DNA of 64,000 bases, taken from assembly GCA_003228115.1 (NCBI GenBank), contig QEVV01000002.1:124001-188000 (forward strand). Direction: 5' to 3'. This document shows positions 9,241 through 18,559 of the stretch, one piece after another (position 1 is the first letter of the stretch; the number at the start of each line of letters is the position of its first letter). The position numbers were made by a program, and so were the translations under genes. The notes under the pieces were generated by a model. That model searched no databases, had not been told where the DNA came from, and was given only the letters and a program-made list of their open reading frames with translations. This DNA is from Chloroflexota bacterium. Lineage in GTDB: Bacteria > Chloroflexota > Dehalococcoidia > Lucifugimonadales > SAR202-VII-2.

Positions 9241-9246
9241 ATTATA
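9241..9246 (-). promoter_or_regulatory. Probable -10 box of the tRNA-Gly promoter
   Basis: A perfect TATAAT on the - strand, 47 bases before the 5' end of the mature tRNA. The corresponding -35 position (about 9264-9269, TACGCA) is a poor match. The position and sequence support a sigma-70-type promoter for the tRNA gene. Confidence 0.5.
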
Positions 9247-9294
9247 GCAACACAAGCAGTGTGTGCGTAGCTCCAACGGAGGCCCCGCGCTAAA

Positions 9295-9323
9295 TTGACC
9301 CGCCAGGCGTCGGCGGCTACGAT
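9295..9323 (+). promoter_or_regulatory. Candidate sigma-70-type promoter for recF
   Basis: TTGACC (9295-9300), a 17-base spacer, then TACGAT (9318-9323). This predicts a start near 9330, about 50 bases before the recF ATG. The rest of the gap between the tRNA and recF shows nothing else. Confidence 0.5.
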
Positions 9324-9379
9324 GGCGGTTAGGGCCCGGAGAATAAAGCAGTCGGGCAACATCGTTCGAGCCGGTACCC

Positions 9380-10555
9380 ATGTGGATCTCCCACCTCTCC
9401 CTTCGGAATTTTCGCAACTACCAACACCTTGAGCTGACCCTACCTAAGGGCCTGGTAGTGGTGGAAGGCAACAACGCCCAGGGCAAAACCAACCTCCTGG
9501 AAGCCCTCTACCTACTCTCGATTCTCAAGTCCTTCAGGGCCTCAGCGGAGCGTGACCTTGTCAATCGGCAGGCTATGGAAGAACTTGAGGCCGCCACCGC
9601 AACCGCCACCGTGGATACCGGGGGCGAACACATTCGCGTCCATGTAGCTTTCCAGCCCATGGCGCCCCTTCCATCCTCAGAGCGCCCCGGAGGTCCGGCC
9701 TCCGTCCAGAAATACGTCCGTGTGAACGGTGCTCCCCGCTCTGTATCTGACTCTGTGGGCAGGCTCAACGCTGTCCTCTTCTCCGCAGACGACCTGGAGA
9801 TAGTTCTGGGCTCGCCTTCGGCAAGGCGGCGCTTCATGGACATTCTTCTATGCCAAATCGACCGCTCCTATCTTCGAAACCTTCAGCGGTATCAGCGCGT
9901 CCTTACCCAGCGCAACCACTTGCTCAGAGACGCCCGCGGGGGACGACCCGGCTTGGAGGAGGAGATGGCCTATTGGGACGACCAGGTGGTCTCACTGGGT
10001 TCAGAGATTATCCAACGACGAGCAGAAATCGTGGCTACGCTCAGCGAACTAGCCATGGCCACTCATGGAGAACTGACGGGGGGTGAGGAATCGAAGGCCA
10101 GCTACGTTCCCAGTGTTGGGGAAGAGGCCGGCAGCCTTTCCGACATGGCGGACGCCTTTCGGCAGGCCCTTACTGCGAACCGCAAGCGAGAGCTTGCCCA
10201 GGGCGTAACTGTCGTTGGTCCCCATCGAGACGACCTTGCCCTCACTGTTCAGGGACTGCCTACGGCCACGCATGGTTCCAGAGGCCAGGCGAGAACTCAG
10301 GCCCTGGCCCTGAGGCTTGCAGAGGCAGAAGTATTGGCACAGCACCGCGGGGAGTCGCCGGTACTGCTCTTAGACGACGTCCTCTCCGAAATGGACCCCA
10401 ACCGCCGAGAGCAGGTGCTGGAGAGGGCAAGCCGCTATCAACAGGCCATCGTAACCACGGCTGACATAGGGCAAATTTCCGAGGGTTTTCTGCATGATGC
10501 CTTCAGGTTGCGTGTCACCAAAGGTTCCTTGGAGCCATTACCCAACGGCGAATAG
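9380..10555 (+). CDS. recF: DNA replication and repair protein RecF
   Basis: A 391-residue SMC-like ATPase. Residues 1-37 match RecF closely (LRNFRNYQHLEL, then Walker A GNNAQGKT at 30-37). The Walker B region reads PVLLLDDVLSEMD (about 328-340), preceded by a signature-like SRGQARTQALALRLAEAE. RecF loads RecA at ssDNA gaps together with RecO and RecR. In many bacteria it lies beside dnaA, dnaN and gyrB; here it stands alone, next to a tRNA and an SDR gene. No strong ribosome site precedes the ATG. Confidence 0.93.
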   Translation: MWISHLSLRNFRNYQHLELTLPKGLVVVEGNNAQGKTNLLEALYLLSILKSFRASAERDLVNRQAMEELEAATATATVDTGGEHIRVHVAFQPMAPLPSSERPGGPASVQKYVRVNGAPRSVSDSVGRLNAVLFSADDLEIVLGSPSARRRFMDILLCQIDRSYLRNLQRYQRVLTQRNHLLRDARGGRPGLEEEMAYWDDQVVSLGSEIIQRRAEIVATLSELAMATHGELTGGEESKASYVPSVGEEAGSLSDMADAFRQALTANRKRELAQGVTVVGPHRDDLALTVQGLPTATHGSRGQARTQALALRLAEAEVLAQHRGESPVLLLDDVLSEMDPNRREQVLERASRYQQAIVTTADIGQISEGFLHDAFRLRVTKGSLEPLPNGE

Positions 10556-10697
10556 CCTCTGTTACCCTATTCTTGCTTGGCAAGCCGCCCACTTTCGGGT
10601 AATCTCGGGTCGCAAGCGGGCCCAAATAGCGGGCCTTCCATAAGCCCCGCCCAAAGCCGCACGGGCACCTTATCCACGCCATATTGAGAGGAAGCCC

Positions 10698-11483
10698 TTG
10701 ACGCTCCCTGAGTTCAGCCTAGAAGGACAGAACGCCGTTATCATAGGTGGCAGCAGAGGTATAGGACGAGGCATAGCACGCGTCCTAGCCGAGGCGGGCG
10801 CTGACGTCGCCGTCGTGGCGCGCACCTCAACGCACGTTGAGGGAGCCGCTCAGGAAGTCCGCGACATGGGAAGGCGGTCGATAGCCCTGACGGTGGATGC
10901 CACGAACGCCACGCAAATGGACGATCTGGCCCACCGTGTGATCGAAGAGTTTGGCCCAATCGACGTATTGGTCAACAGCGTAGGGGAGAGCATTCGCCGC
11001 CCGCTGGTGCCGCTTCCCGACGAGCCGGGCGACGCCCTCACCGCCCAAGATTGGCAATCGTACCTTGACCTGAACCTGTCTTCCGTCTACCAAGGTTGCC
11101 GGGCCTTTGGGCCACACCTGCTGGACAGAAGGCGTGGAAGAGTAATCAACGTTTCGTCGTTTGCCTCAGTACAGGCGAACGTCAACATGACGGTCTATGC
11201 AGCAGCTAAGGCCGCGATAACCAGGTTCACGGAGTCCTTGGCCATGGAATGGGGCCCGTATGGCGTTAGAGTCAACGCCCTTTCCCCCGGCGTTTTCCCC
11301 GACCCCGACCAGAAGACTCCGGAGGAATTGCAAGCTAGCAGGGAACGCCTTTCTCAGGACATTCCGCTTCGACGCCTAGGCACACTGCGCGAGGCTGGAC
11401 TATTGGCACTCTTCCTCGCCTCGGATGCCTCCGCTTACATCACCGGCGGAAACTTTTTCATTGACGGCGGCCTGTCCATTTAG
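10698..11483 (+). CDS. Short-chain dehydrogenase/reductase (SDR)
   Basis: A 261-residue classical SDR starting at TTG with GAGAGGAAG just upstream. It carries the cofactor motif GGSRGIGRG (17-25), the NSVGE segment in place of the usual NNAG (93-97), the catalytic Ser in NVSSF (about 153-154) and the pair Y167-K171 in YAAAK. The C-terminal part has the family ending YITGGNFFIDGG. It most likely catalyses NAD(P)-dependent reduction or oxidation of a carbonyl/alcohol; the substrate is unknown. It is 142 bases downstream of recF with no obvious functional link. Confidence 0.88.
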   Translation: MTLPEFSLEGQNAVIIGGSRGIGRGIARVLAEAGADVAVVARTSTHVEGAAQEVRDMGRRSIALTVDATNATQMDDLAHRVIEEFGPIDVLVNSVGESIRRPLVPLPDEPGDALTAQDWQSYLDLNLSSVYQGCRAFGPHLLDRRRGRVINVSSFASVQANVNMTVYAAAKAAITRFTESLAMEWGPYGVRVNALSPGVFPDPDQKTPEELQASRERLSQDIPLRRLGTLREAGLLALFLASDASAYITGGNFFIDGGLSI

Positions 11484-11643
11484 GCGGCTCGGCCACCTCC
11501 GGAATCTCCAATTTTGGGAACCCGGCGTCCGTAGCCCTGGCTAGCGGCCACTTCGAAGCACAGGCCAGATAGGATATAGCCCGCAACCCCATCGTTAAAA
11601 ACAGCACAGCCCTGCCGCCGGGCGAACGCTTGGCGAAGGAGAG

Positions 11644-12281
11644 ATGATGAACCGTAGGCTAATCCTCCTGATAGTCGCCCTGGCAATCATAGTGGTCGCG
11701 GCTTGCTCCAGTTCCGACCCTACAGCCACCCCTCTTCCTACAGCTACGGTCGCACCCACCCCTACGAATACGCCTGCCCCTACGCCGACACCGAGGCCCA
11801 CGGCCGCGCCAGTGCCAGCAACCGCTGTCCCAACTACCACGTCCGACTCGGCGAATAACGCTGCCCTGGAGGAAGCCCACTCCCCTTTGGCGCCTCCACG
11901 GTCATAGGCCTCAATTTTTCAGTGAGCGTGTACTCCACTCCTTTCGAAGCCCAAGCTCCGCTGGCCATCATGCAGGGGCTGCCCCCAGAAACCTTGTCTG
12001 AACTATTCTCGCAAGGAATTGGGCAATTCGAAGTTCCCGAAGATGCGCCCGTGGGATCTGTTGGGGTCGACATCATTGAAACCGGCGACTTGGCTGACGG
12101 CTCTCTGGGGTTCCAGATAACATTCGACCAAGTACCCCAACTTTCTACCATGCAGATGATCATGTTCGTGAGGGGCCAAGTGTCTGCTACGATAACAATG
12201 TTCGGAACGGAGATCCTCCTTGAGGACAGCCTAGCCATTGCAAGCGAACTTGACGCCAGGATCCAGTCCTCTTCGCCTTAA
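11644..12281 (+). pseudogene. Small Thr/Pro-rich lipoprotein, split by a frameshift
   Basis: The first part (11644-11907) encodes a lipoprotein signal peptide MMNRRLILLIVALAIIVVAA-C followed by SSSDPTAT and a Thr/Pro linker, then stops at TAG (11905). A second frame continues from about 11859 to 12281 and reads naturally across the junction as GASTVIGLNFSVSVYSTPFE and onward to LASELDARIQSSSP. A one-base loss, for example in the CCCC run at 11882-11885, would explain the break. The full protein would be about 212 residues. It may be a real pseudogene, a sequencing or assembly error, or translation could restart at GTG 11922. The function of the C-terminal domain is not recognised. Confidence 0.65.
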
Positions 12282-12349
12282 CGGCCATCGTTCGCTAAGA
12301 AGAGTGATTTCTCAGTCATTGCCTGGGACAACGTTCAGAGGGACACAGT

Positions 12350-13582
12350 ATGTACGCAGAAATAATTTCGATAGGCCACGAAATTCTCATGGGCGAGATC
12401 GTGGACACCAATGCCCAGTACCTTGCTTCCCGCCTGCCCTCTCTGGGATACGAGGTGCGCTGGATGCACCAAGTTGGCGACAACATGAACCACCTTGTGG
12501 ACATACTCAAGAAGGGCCTGGAGCGCTCTGACCTCATTCTAACTACGGGTGGCCTAGGCCCTACAGCCGACGATCTCACGCGGGAGTCGATCGGGGCGGC
12601 AGTCGATGAGGAACTCTACATCGACCCTGAGCAATTGGAAATCCTACGGGGCTGGTTCCTCAGGCGGGGCCGGGAGATGCCAATTCGCAACACCAAGCAG
12701 GCCCATCGCATAGCCTCTGCCAGCGTGGTGCCTAATCCGGTAGGTACAGCGCCTGGTTGGTGGGTTGAAAAGAACGGCAAGATTGTCGCCGCCATGCCTG
12801 GGCCCCCTCAAGAGCTTCAGGTCATGTGGGAAAACGAGACCAGCGTCCGGCTCCGGGGTAAGTCAACAGGCAGGGTAGTCCTCAGCCGCACGCTGAAGAC
12901 CTTCACCCTTTCTGAAGGAGAGGTGGACGAGAAGATAACGCCAGTGCTAGGTCTCGATAATCCCTATGTGGGCGTCTACGCCAAATTTGACGGCATTCAC
13001 GTCCGCATTATCGCCACCGGTGACAGTGATGCCGCAGCCCGGAGGCTCTTGGAACCAACCGAGGCTCGCATACGCGAGCTGTTGGAGGAAACAATCTGGG
13101 GCATTGATGACGAGTCGCCTGAAGAACGCGTAGGGGAACTGCTGAAACAGAAAGGCCTAACGCTATCGGTGATGGAGTCATGCAGCGGCGGCCTTCTGGC
13201 AGAGAAGATCACTGACGTACCGGGCGCCTCCAGCTTCTTTGTTGGAGGGATTGTCTCCTACGCCACAGAGGTCAAAATCGCCTCTGGCGTTGACCCAGCC
13301 GTCATTGAGAAGTACGGCGTCATCAGTGCGGAGACGGCGCTCGCTATGGCAGAGGCGGTGAGGACCAAACTCAACACAGACGTAGGCATCGGTGTCACGG
13401 GAGTAGCAGGACCCGATTCAATGGATGATAAGCTTGTGGGGGAAGTTCACATCGGCATTGTTCATCCCGGCGGCACGCGAACCATTTCAGGCAGTTACCC
13501 CCCTCGGAGACACTTGGTCAGGAACCGGGCTGCGGTAGGCGCACTACTGGGCCTTTGGCAAGAGCTTAGGGAACTACAGTAA
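12350..13582 (+). CDS. cinA: CinA family nicotinamide-nucleotide amidohydrolase
   Basis: A 410-residue two-domain protein. The N-terminal part is a MoCF/MogA-like domain (ISIGHEILMGEIVDTNAQYL at residues 6-25; TTGGLGPTADDLTRE near 65-79). The C-terminal part is a PncC-type amidohydrolase domain with VMESCSGGLLAEK near residue 275 and IVSYATEVK near 303, containing the expected catalytic Ser, Tyr and Lys. CinA deamidates nicotinamide mononucleotide in pyridine nucleotide recycling, and the N-terminal domain has ADP-ribose pyrophosphatase activity in studied members. GAGGGA precedes the ATG. In some bacteria cinA is linked to recA; here it is not. Confidence 0.93.
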   Translation: MYAEIISIGHEILMGEIVDTNAQYLASRLPSLGYEVRWMHQVGDNMNHLVDILKKGLERSDLILTTGGLGPTADDLTRESIGAAVDEELYIDPEQLEILRGWFLRRGREMPIRNTKQAHRIASASVVPNPVGTAPGWWVEKNGKIVAAMPGPPQELQVMWENETSVRLRGKSTGRVVLSRTLKTFTLSEGEVDEKITPVLGLDNPYVGVYAKFDGIHVRIIATGDSDAAARRLLEPTEARIRELLEETIWGIDDESPEERVGELLKQKGLTLSVMESCSGGLLAEKITDVPGASSFFVGGIVSYATEVKIASGVDPAVIEKYGVISAETALAMAEAVRTKLNTDVGIGVTGVAGPDSMDDKLVGEVHIGIVHPGGTRTISGSYPPRRHLVRNRAAVGALLGLWQELRELQ

Positions 13583-13650
13583 TCCGACAGATCAGCGAGC
13601 GAAAGAGCCCAAATGTTTGGTAACGCCTTCTTTTGTATGGCTTTCCTTGG

Positions 13651-13656
13651 TATACT
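13651..13656 (+). promoter_or_regulatory. TATACT -10-like box immediately before the lipoprotein gene
   Basis: TATACT ends 9 bases before the ATG at 13666. Transcription would then start within a few bases of the start codon and give a leaderless or nearly leaderless message, which fits the absence of a ribosome site here. The -35 position (about 13628-13633) is weak. Confidence 0.4.
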
Positions 13657-13665
13657 TCGGGCCAC

Positions 13666-15189
13666 ATGAGAAAACTGGCGATGTCCTTCGCTGCGGTGAT
13701 AGCCCTAGCGGTGGCCTGCTCCGGACCTGCTGAGCCGCTAAGCCTTACTGCACCAATTGCTCCCGCAGTCGATGTTCAAGCAGAGTTCGAAGCCAGCGAG
13801 TCCGCCGCAGCCAAAAGATTTGAAGGAGTTTTTGTTCGGCTTCAGGGAACCGTGCAGGAAGTTGGCGAGTCCTACATAAGATTGAAATCCGGACCCCCAC
13901 TGGGGATCAAATGCCTGCTCCCGCCTGAACGCGAGAGCCAAGTAACCTCAGTGAGCACCGGCCAGAGGGTTACTATCCTATCGACGTATGCCAGCGTCTT
14001 GGCAGGCCTCACCTTCGACCAATGTGATTTGCTCAGCGCCTCGGAACCGACGCCCACTCCAACCGGGGCCCCCACCCTCTCGCCAACCGAGACGCCTTTA
14101 CCCGCCACAACCAGCACTCCAGTATCTGAAGTGCCGACGCCCACGGCGACGATCAACCCCACCCCAACACTAGCGCCCTCGCCTACTGCCACTCCCACAG
14201 CACCGCCCCCAACTGCCACGGCTACTGCTGCGCCAACGCCAACTCCGGCCGCTACAAGGCCCATTCCGACAGCCACGCCAACGCCAAGGTCTGGTCAGGG
14301 TTATTCTCGGAGTAACCCCGCTATCATGGGGCAGAGCTTGTCAATCGAGATCAATGATCCGGCCGGCCTTATGCAAATTCGAGCAACACCACTCGAGGCT
14401 ATCCGCGGCCCACTGGCTCTCATTGCTCTGACGGCCGCCCACAGCGCAAAGGAGGCCCTGGGTCTTGAAGGCCTGCCGTATCCCTACCAACATGTTGGGC
14501 AGGAGTACCTCTTGGTCCGGATGCATTTTCAGTACCTCAAGGGACCGGACGCTGATACTCAGTACAAACTGTCCATCAGTGACTTCTCGGCAGTTTCATC
14601 GAGTGGCAGGGAGTATGAAACGCCGCTGTTGATAGCCCCTGACCCAGTCCTCAGGGCCAATTTATACCCTGGCGCGTCAAGGACTGGTTGGGGCGTGTGG
14701 GAAATAGACAAGGCCGACATTCACCCTCTCCTGACCATTGGACGCGACTCAAGCGGCCGCGGTGGGATCTGGTGGAGTATTTCCCCGCTAGTCCTCCCGA
14801 TACCGACTCCAACTCTTCCAGCGGATTTCACTGATGAGGAGCGAGTTCTAGGGAATCGAGCACAAGAGGCTATGCCCGAGTTGGCGGCGAGGGATCTTTT
14901 TGCCTACTACACCTTTATGAGCCCTCGGTACCGGGGCCTCTGTCCCTTCCACCGCTTCGAGGCACCGATGGAAGCAGCATGGGAGCGTGTCGAGGCTCTT
15001 CTCGGCAGGCTCTATAACGGAGTTGCTTCTGTGAGCCTTGAAGGTGGCATCGCCATGGTGTACGCAGCCGAACCCATCGAGCGCACTACTACTCCCGACT
15101 GGCTAGGGAAACCGGAAGGGGACCGCTGGGTATTCCTAGAGAAAGATTGGTGGATCGAACCAGAGGGATGGGCAGCAGGATGCCCCTAA
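13666..15189 (+). CDS. Large Thr/Pro-rich lipoprotein with OB-like and C-terminal domains, function unknown
   Basis: A 507-residue protein from the ATG at 13666; an upstream in-frame ATG at 13633 would add eleven residues that weaken the signal peptide. Residues 1-18 are a lipoprotein signal (MRKLAMSFAAVIALAVA-C). Residues about 40-120 contain VRLQGTVQEVGESYIRLKSG and GQRVTILSTY, resembling the tRNA_anti-like (OB-fold) module seen in other lipoproteins. A long Thr/Pro linker spans about 125-215. The C-terminal 290 residues have no family I recognise, though the stretch ending near the stop resembles small stress-type folds (DRWVFLEKDWWIEPEGW). It is probably anchored outside the membrane. It ends before a strong terminator. 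Confidence 0.75.
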   Translation: MRKLAMSFAAVIALAVACSGPAEPLSLTAPIAPAVDVQAEFEASESAAAKRFEGVFVRLQGTVQEVGESYIRLKSGPPLGIKCLLPPERESQVTSVSTGQRVTILSTYASVLAGLTFDQCDLLSASEPTPTPTGAPTLSPTETPLPATTSTPVSEVPTPTATINPTPTLAPSPTATPTAPPPTATATAAPTPTPAATRPIPTATPTPRSGQGYSRSNPAIMGQSLSIEINDPAGLMQIRATPLEAIRGPLALIALTAAHSAKEALGLEGLPYPYQHVGQEYLLVRMHFQYLKGPDADTQYKLSISDFSAVSSSGREYETPLLIAPDPVLRANLYPGASRTGWGVWEIDKADIHPLLTIGRDSSGRGGIWWSISPLVLPIPTPTLPADFTDEERVLGNRAQEAMPELAARDLFAYYTFMSPRYRGLCPFHRFEAPMEAAWERVEALLGRLYNGVASVSLEGGIAMVYAAEPIERTTTPDWLGKPEGDRWVFLEKDWWIEPEGWAAGCP

Positions 15190-15223
15190 AAATCCAAGCT
15201 GAAGAGATACTCTGCTACCAGCG

Positions 15224-15256
15224 AGAAGGCCAGCCTCTTGAAGAGGCTGGCCTTCT
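15224..15256. terminator. Bidirectional terminator between two convergent genes
   Basis: AGAAGGCCAGCCTCTT pairs with AAGAGGCTGGCCTTCT, a 16-base inverted repeat with a one-base centre (in practice about 14 pairs and a small loop). It lies between the + strand lipoprotein gene and the - strand VWA gene. Confidence 0.8.
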
Positions 15257-15298
15257 TTGCGTCAAGGTTGCAGAGAGGACAGGGACGCGCCTTCCGAA

Positions 15299-18200
15299 CT
15301 AGACAGTCAGGCGTCGGTAGAGGCGCGGGAGGCGGGCTGGCAGTGACCGGATGTCCCACAGAATTTCGTAGCTCATGTCTTGCATCATGGTCTTAAGATA
15401 GTCGTGGCCTTGCTTGTCGACGGTCAGACAGAATGGCGTCACACCCGCCTGTTTGGCCTCAGTCAGGGCCATGCGAGTGTCGTGGACTGCGTACTCCTTC
15501 TCCACTCCCTCGCGGCTGTAGCCTCTGTCCTGCGGCCGGCCATCGCTTATGAGGAAAAGGAACTTGGTGCGGGCGTCCACTTTCTCCAACTTGGCAGTTG
15601 TGTGCCTGATGGCGGGGCCCATACGAGTGGCGTGAAGCGGTGAGACCTTGTCGATACGCCTCTTCACCCGGTCCGTGAGGCGCTCCTCTAGGTCCTTGAT
15701 GACGTAGAACTCTACGTTCTCCCGCCCATACCCGGAAAAGCCAAAGATACCGTAGGTGTCGCCGATGGCCTCCAGGGCGTTGATAAGCAGAACGATGCTT
15801 TCCTTCTCTAGGTCGATGATGCGCTTATAGGTGCGTTTCACCCCGTTCCCCCGCCGATTGCGGAGCCAAACCATGTACTCAACAGGGTCCTCTGGAGCGT
15901 CCCAATCGTCGGCGACCCGGCGCGACTCATCAATTGCCTCGGCGGTGGATGCGCTCATGTCCAACAAGAAGGCCACCGCCACGTCACGTTCGACCTTGTT
16001 GCGCCGCCAGTAGATCTTGTCCGATGGCGTGTTACCAGAACGCTTGTCGATGACCGCCTCAATGACGGCGTCGATGTCAATGTCTTCACCATCCACCACC
16101 CGGCGCTCCTTGCGCATCATCTCCGGGGAGATCTGTTCGAACTCCCGCTTGATCTGGGCGGCTACGACGCCATATGCAGCCAGCGTCTCGTTGAAGAAGT
16201 GCGAATCGCTTTCAGTAAGGACCTGTTCTCGGACCATGCACCAAGCAGGCTTGAAGTCGTTGGCGCGGAAGTCCCATTCTGGGTAAACGGCCGTGCGGGG
16301 TTCGCTAGCCTCTAGCGAGCCTCCGTCCTCATCAACGTGGGTCATGGCCCCGTAGCCGGTGTCGGACTGCTGAAGGTCCACGCCCGCCTCGCGCATGATG
16401 TTGGAAGCAAAGGTCTCCTTCTTTTCGGGAGTGTCCCCTTCCTCCATTTCCACCTCAACGCTCTGCTCCAGCATCTCCTCCAGCATGTCCTGCGGAGATC
16501 CCCCTGATTCATCGGGGCTCATATTGAGCTGGTCATCCCGAATCTGATTGAGCAACTGAGTCAACTCAGGCTTGAAGTCGCCCCGGTACTCTACCTCTGT
16601 CAGGTAGCTTTGCCCCTCTTCCTGGCTCACCTTCTGCTGAGCCAGCATCCCCTGGACGATCTTGTCCAGTTCTTCCTCAGACATGTCTTGATCGTCATCC
16701 GATTCGCTGGTGTCCAAAGCCTCCCATTCGTCTTCGGCTACCGTCTCATTCGGGATCTGAGCAATGATGCTGTAGGCCCGGAGCGTTGCCTCAGAGGTGT
16801 CCTCAACAATAGCCTCTGGATTCTGCATACGGCGCGAAACTCGGGCCAAGGCCCGGGCCTCTTTGATGTATTGCTTGGGAACGGGAATCCTCAAGCCTGG
16901 CTTGAGGCTCAAGCGAGCCAGGAACTCTACCAAGGCCTCTCTGGCGGGGAGCAGCTCCAGCATTGGCCGGGCTCTCAGAGCGTCTTGCTGGACTTGATCG
17001 TAGTTCTTCTTGATGCCCCGGTATTCATGGGCCACCTTGGTGTCCACCCGCTGGTCCTCGAAAACCGTGAAAACGTCCAGGGCAAGCCAACGATCGCCAA
17101 AGAGGTCGAAATATTGCTGAAGCCCGGTGAGCCAGACGTGCTCAGCGCTCCCCGCCTCCACCCCACGCTCCAGGCCTGCGCCGGGCAGCTGGGAAGCGGA
17201 GGGCGTTAGGCCCAAAGCCAGCAGCGGCCTGAGGTCCTTGAACAGAATCGATGGCCGCTCATAGTCGAAGTCGAAACTGGAGAACTCCAAATGGGCAGTC
17301 TGATGGGTGGACATGACTTTGTACCAGGAGAAATTCTCATCCTTGTCCACATAGCGATCCACTCTGTCGGGCAAAAAAACATTCGTTCCCTCGGTCGTAG
17401 CACGCTGCTCCGACACCCATCCGATGCTCTTGTCCACGAGGTCCTGTGTAGGGTGGATGTCAATGTTCAAACCGGTGAGGGCCCGGCAATACAATCCAAT
17501 CAAGTCCCGGATCATGTCCAGTTCCACTGACGAGGACAACCTCTCCAAGGTCTGCTTCGCCCGGCTGGTTTCCAACCGGAAGTAGGCCTTGCCGCCCTCA
17601 TCATTGTCGTGCATCACGGCCAGGCCTTCATTAAACCAGGCCTCCATCTGCTCGGGCGTCACGCGTGCGTGGACCTCTGGCAGGTTCTTCAGGAAGTCCG
17701 GTACTGCCTCTGTCGACGAGGCTAGCAGGGTTCCAGCCAGGGTAAGAATATGGCCGTGCTGTGAGGGACTGACCTTTGCGAAGGCACGCGCCGACTCTTG
17801 GAGAAAACCAGGCGCATTGACCATCCCGTGCCGCACAAGGTTTTCGGTGAGGGCTAGGTAGCGGCCACGTTGCAGCCTCTCCATTTGAGGCAACGCCTGC
17901 CCAACAGCCTCGAACACACCGCGGATTTCCCGCCAGTGCCTTTCTACCAGGCTGGCAGCCAGAGACAGGAAGGGCTGATGATGCCCGTCTATCTGCGGGA
18001 GCACCTGAGGCGCCATGATGAGGCACTCGGTGGCAAGGTCATAAGACTTGCGGGCCACCAGATTGATCAAAGATAAGAACTGATAGAAGTCACGAGGATT
18101 GAGGTACTGAAGCAACTGTGGGCTGCTTTCGAAGAATTTCGCAGCCAGCGCCGACGACTTCCATGTACCCACAAAAAGCCGTCGTCCCAGGTCGGCCCAT

Positions 18201-18559
18201 TGCGGAATAACCCTGGGTGAAAGGAAGCCCAAGACACCGGGTGTGGCCTTGAAATAAGCCGCCGCCATCGCAGGGGAGTCTTGACTCAGGGTTACACCAC
18301 CATCAGCCCACGTTTTCACATCCGCGAAGGTAAACCTATGGGCCACAGGAGGAGAGGCCTTGAAGAATTCAACAGCGGCTTCCCATGACCGTATGGACTG
18401 CCGGGCGATTTCAAGGCCGTACTGAGTCCAGGTAACTAGGTCAGCTTCTGATAGCTTGGGCCCTAGAGACTCCCTAGCTCGAATGTACGCCTCAGCCGCT
18501 GCTGGAGAGTACTTCTGGAGTTCAGCTTCATTCTCAATTTGGATATCGTCATCCGCCAT
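15299..18559 (-). CDS. NorD/CbbO-like protein with C-terminal VWA domain
   Basis: A 1086-residue cytoplasmic protein. Residues about 1-330 are helical and repeat-like, the middle contains a very acidic stretch (about 600-700), and the C-terminal 230 residues form a von Willebrand A domain with MIDAS motif DMSAS (D867, S869, S871). Further VWA segments are FGFSGYGRENVEFY and FLISDGRPQDRGYS (near residue 1004). Such proteins (NorD, CbbO) work with a CbbQ/NorQ AAA+ ATPase to remodel or insert metal into a target enzyme, for example NO reductase or Rubisco. The matching ATPase is encoded just upstream at 19301-20191, but no NO reductase or Rubisco gene is in the window, so the client is unknown. 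Its start overlaps the end of the Nudix gene by 11 bases, suggesting translational coupling. Confidence 0.85.
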   Translation of the reverse strand: MADDDIQIENEAELQKYSPAAAEAYIRARESLGPKLSEADLVTWTQYGLEIARQSIRSWEAAVEFFKASPPVAHRFTFADVKTWADGGVTLSQDSPAMAAAYFKATPGVLGFLSPRVIPQWADLGRRLFVGTWKSSALAAKFFESSPQLLQYLNPRDFYQFLSLINLVARKSYDLATECLIMAPQVLPQIDGHHQPFLSLAASLVERHWREIRGVFEAVGQALPQMERLQRGRYLALTENLVRHGMVNAPGFLQESARAFAKVSPSQHGHILTLAGTLLASSTEAVPDFLKNLPEVHARVTPEQMEAWFNEGLAVMHDNDEGGKAYFRLETSRAKQTLERLSSSVELDMIRDLIGLYCRALTGLNIDIHPTQDLVDKSIGWVSEQRATTEGTNVFLPDRVDRYVDKDENFSWYKVMSTHQTAHLEFSSFDFDYERPSILFKDLRPLLALGLTPSASQLPGAGLERGVEAGSAEHVWLTGLQQYFDLFGDRWLALDVFTVFEDQRVDTKVAHEYRGIKKNYDQVQQDALRARPMLELLPAREALVEFLARLSLKPGLRIPVPKQYIKEARALARVSRRMQNPEAIVEDTSEATLRAYSIIAQIPNETVAEDEWEALDTSESDDDQDMSEEELDKIVQGMLAQQKVSQEEGQSYLTEVEYRGDFKPELTQLLNQIRDDQLNMSPDESGGSPQDMLEEMLEQSVEVEMEEGDTPEKKETFASNIMREAGVDLQQSDTGYGAMTHVDEDGGSLEASEPRTAVYPEWDFRANDFKPAWCMVREQVLTESDSHFFNETLAAYGVVAAQIKREFEQISPEMMRKERRVVDGEDIDIDAVIEAVIDKRSGNTPSDKIYWRRNKVERDVAVAFLLDMSASTAEAIDESRRVADDWDAPEDPVEYMVWLRNRRGNGVKRTYKRIIDLEKESIVLLINALEAIGDTYGIFGFSGYGRENVEFYVIKDLEERLTDRVKRRIDKVSPLHATRMGPAIRHTTAKLEKVDARTKFLFLISDGRPQDRGYSREGVEKEYAVHDTRMALTEAKQAGVTPFCLTVDKQGHDYLKTMMQDMSYEILWDIRSLPARLPRLYRRLTV

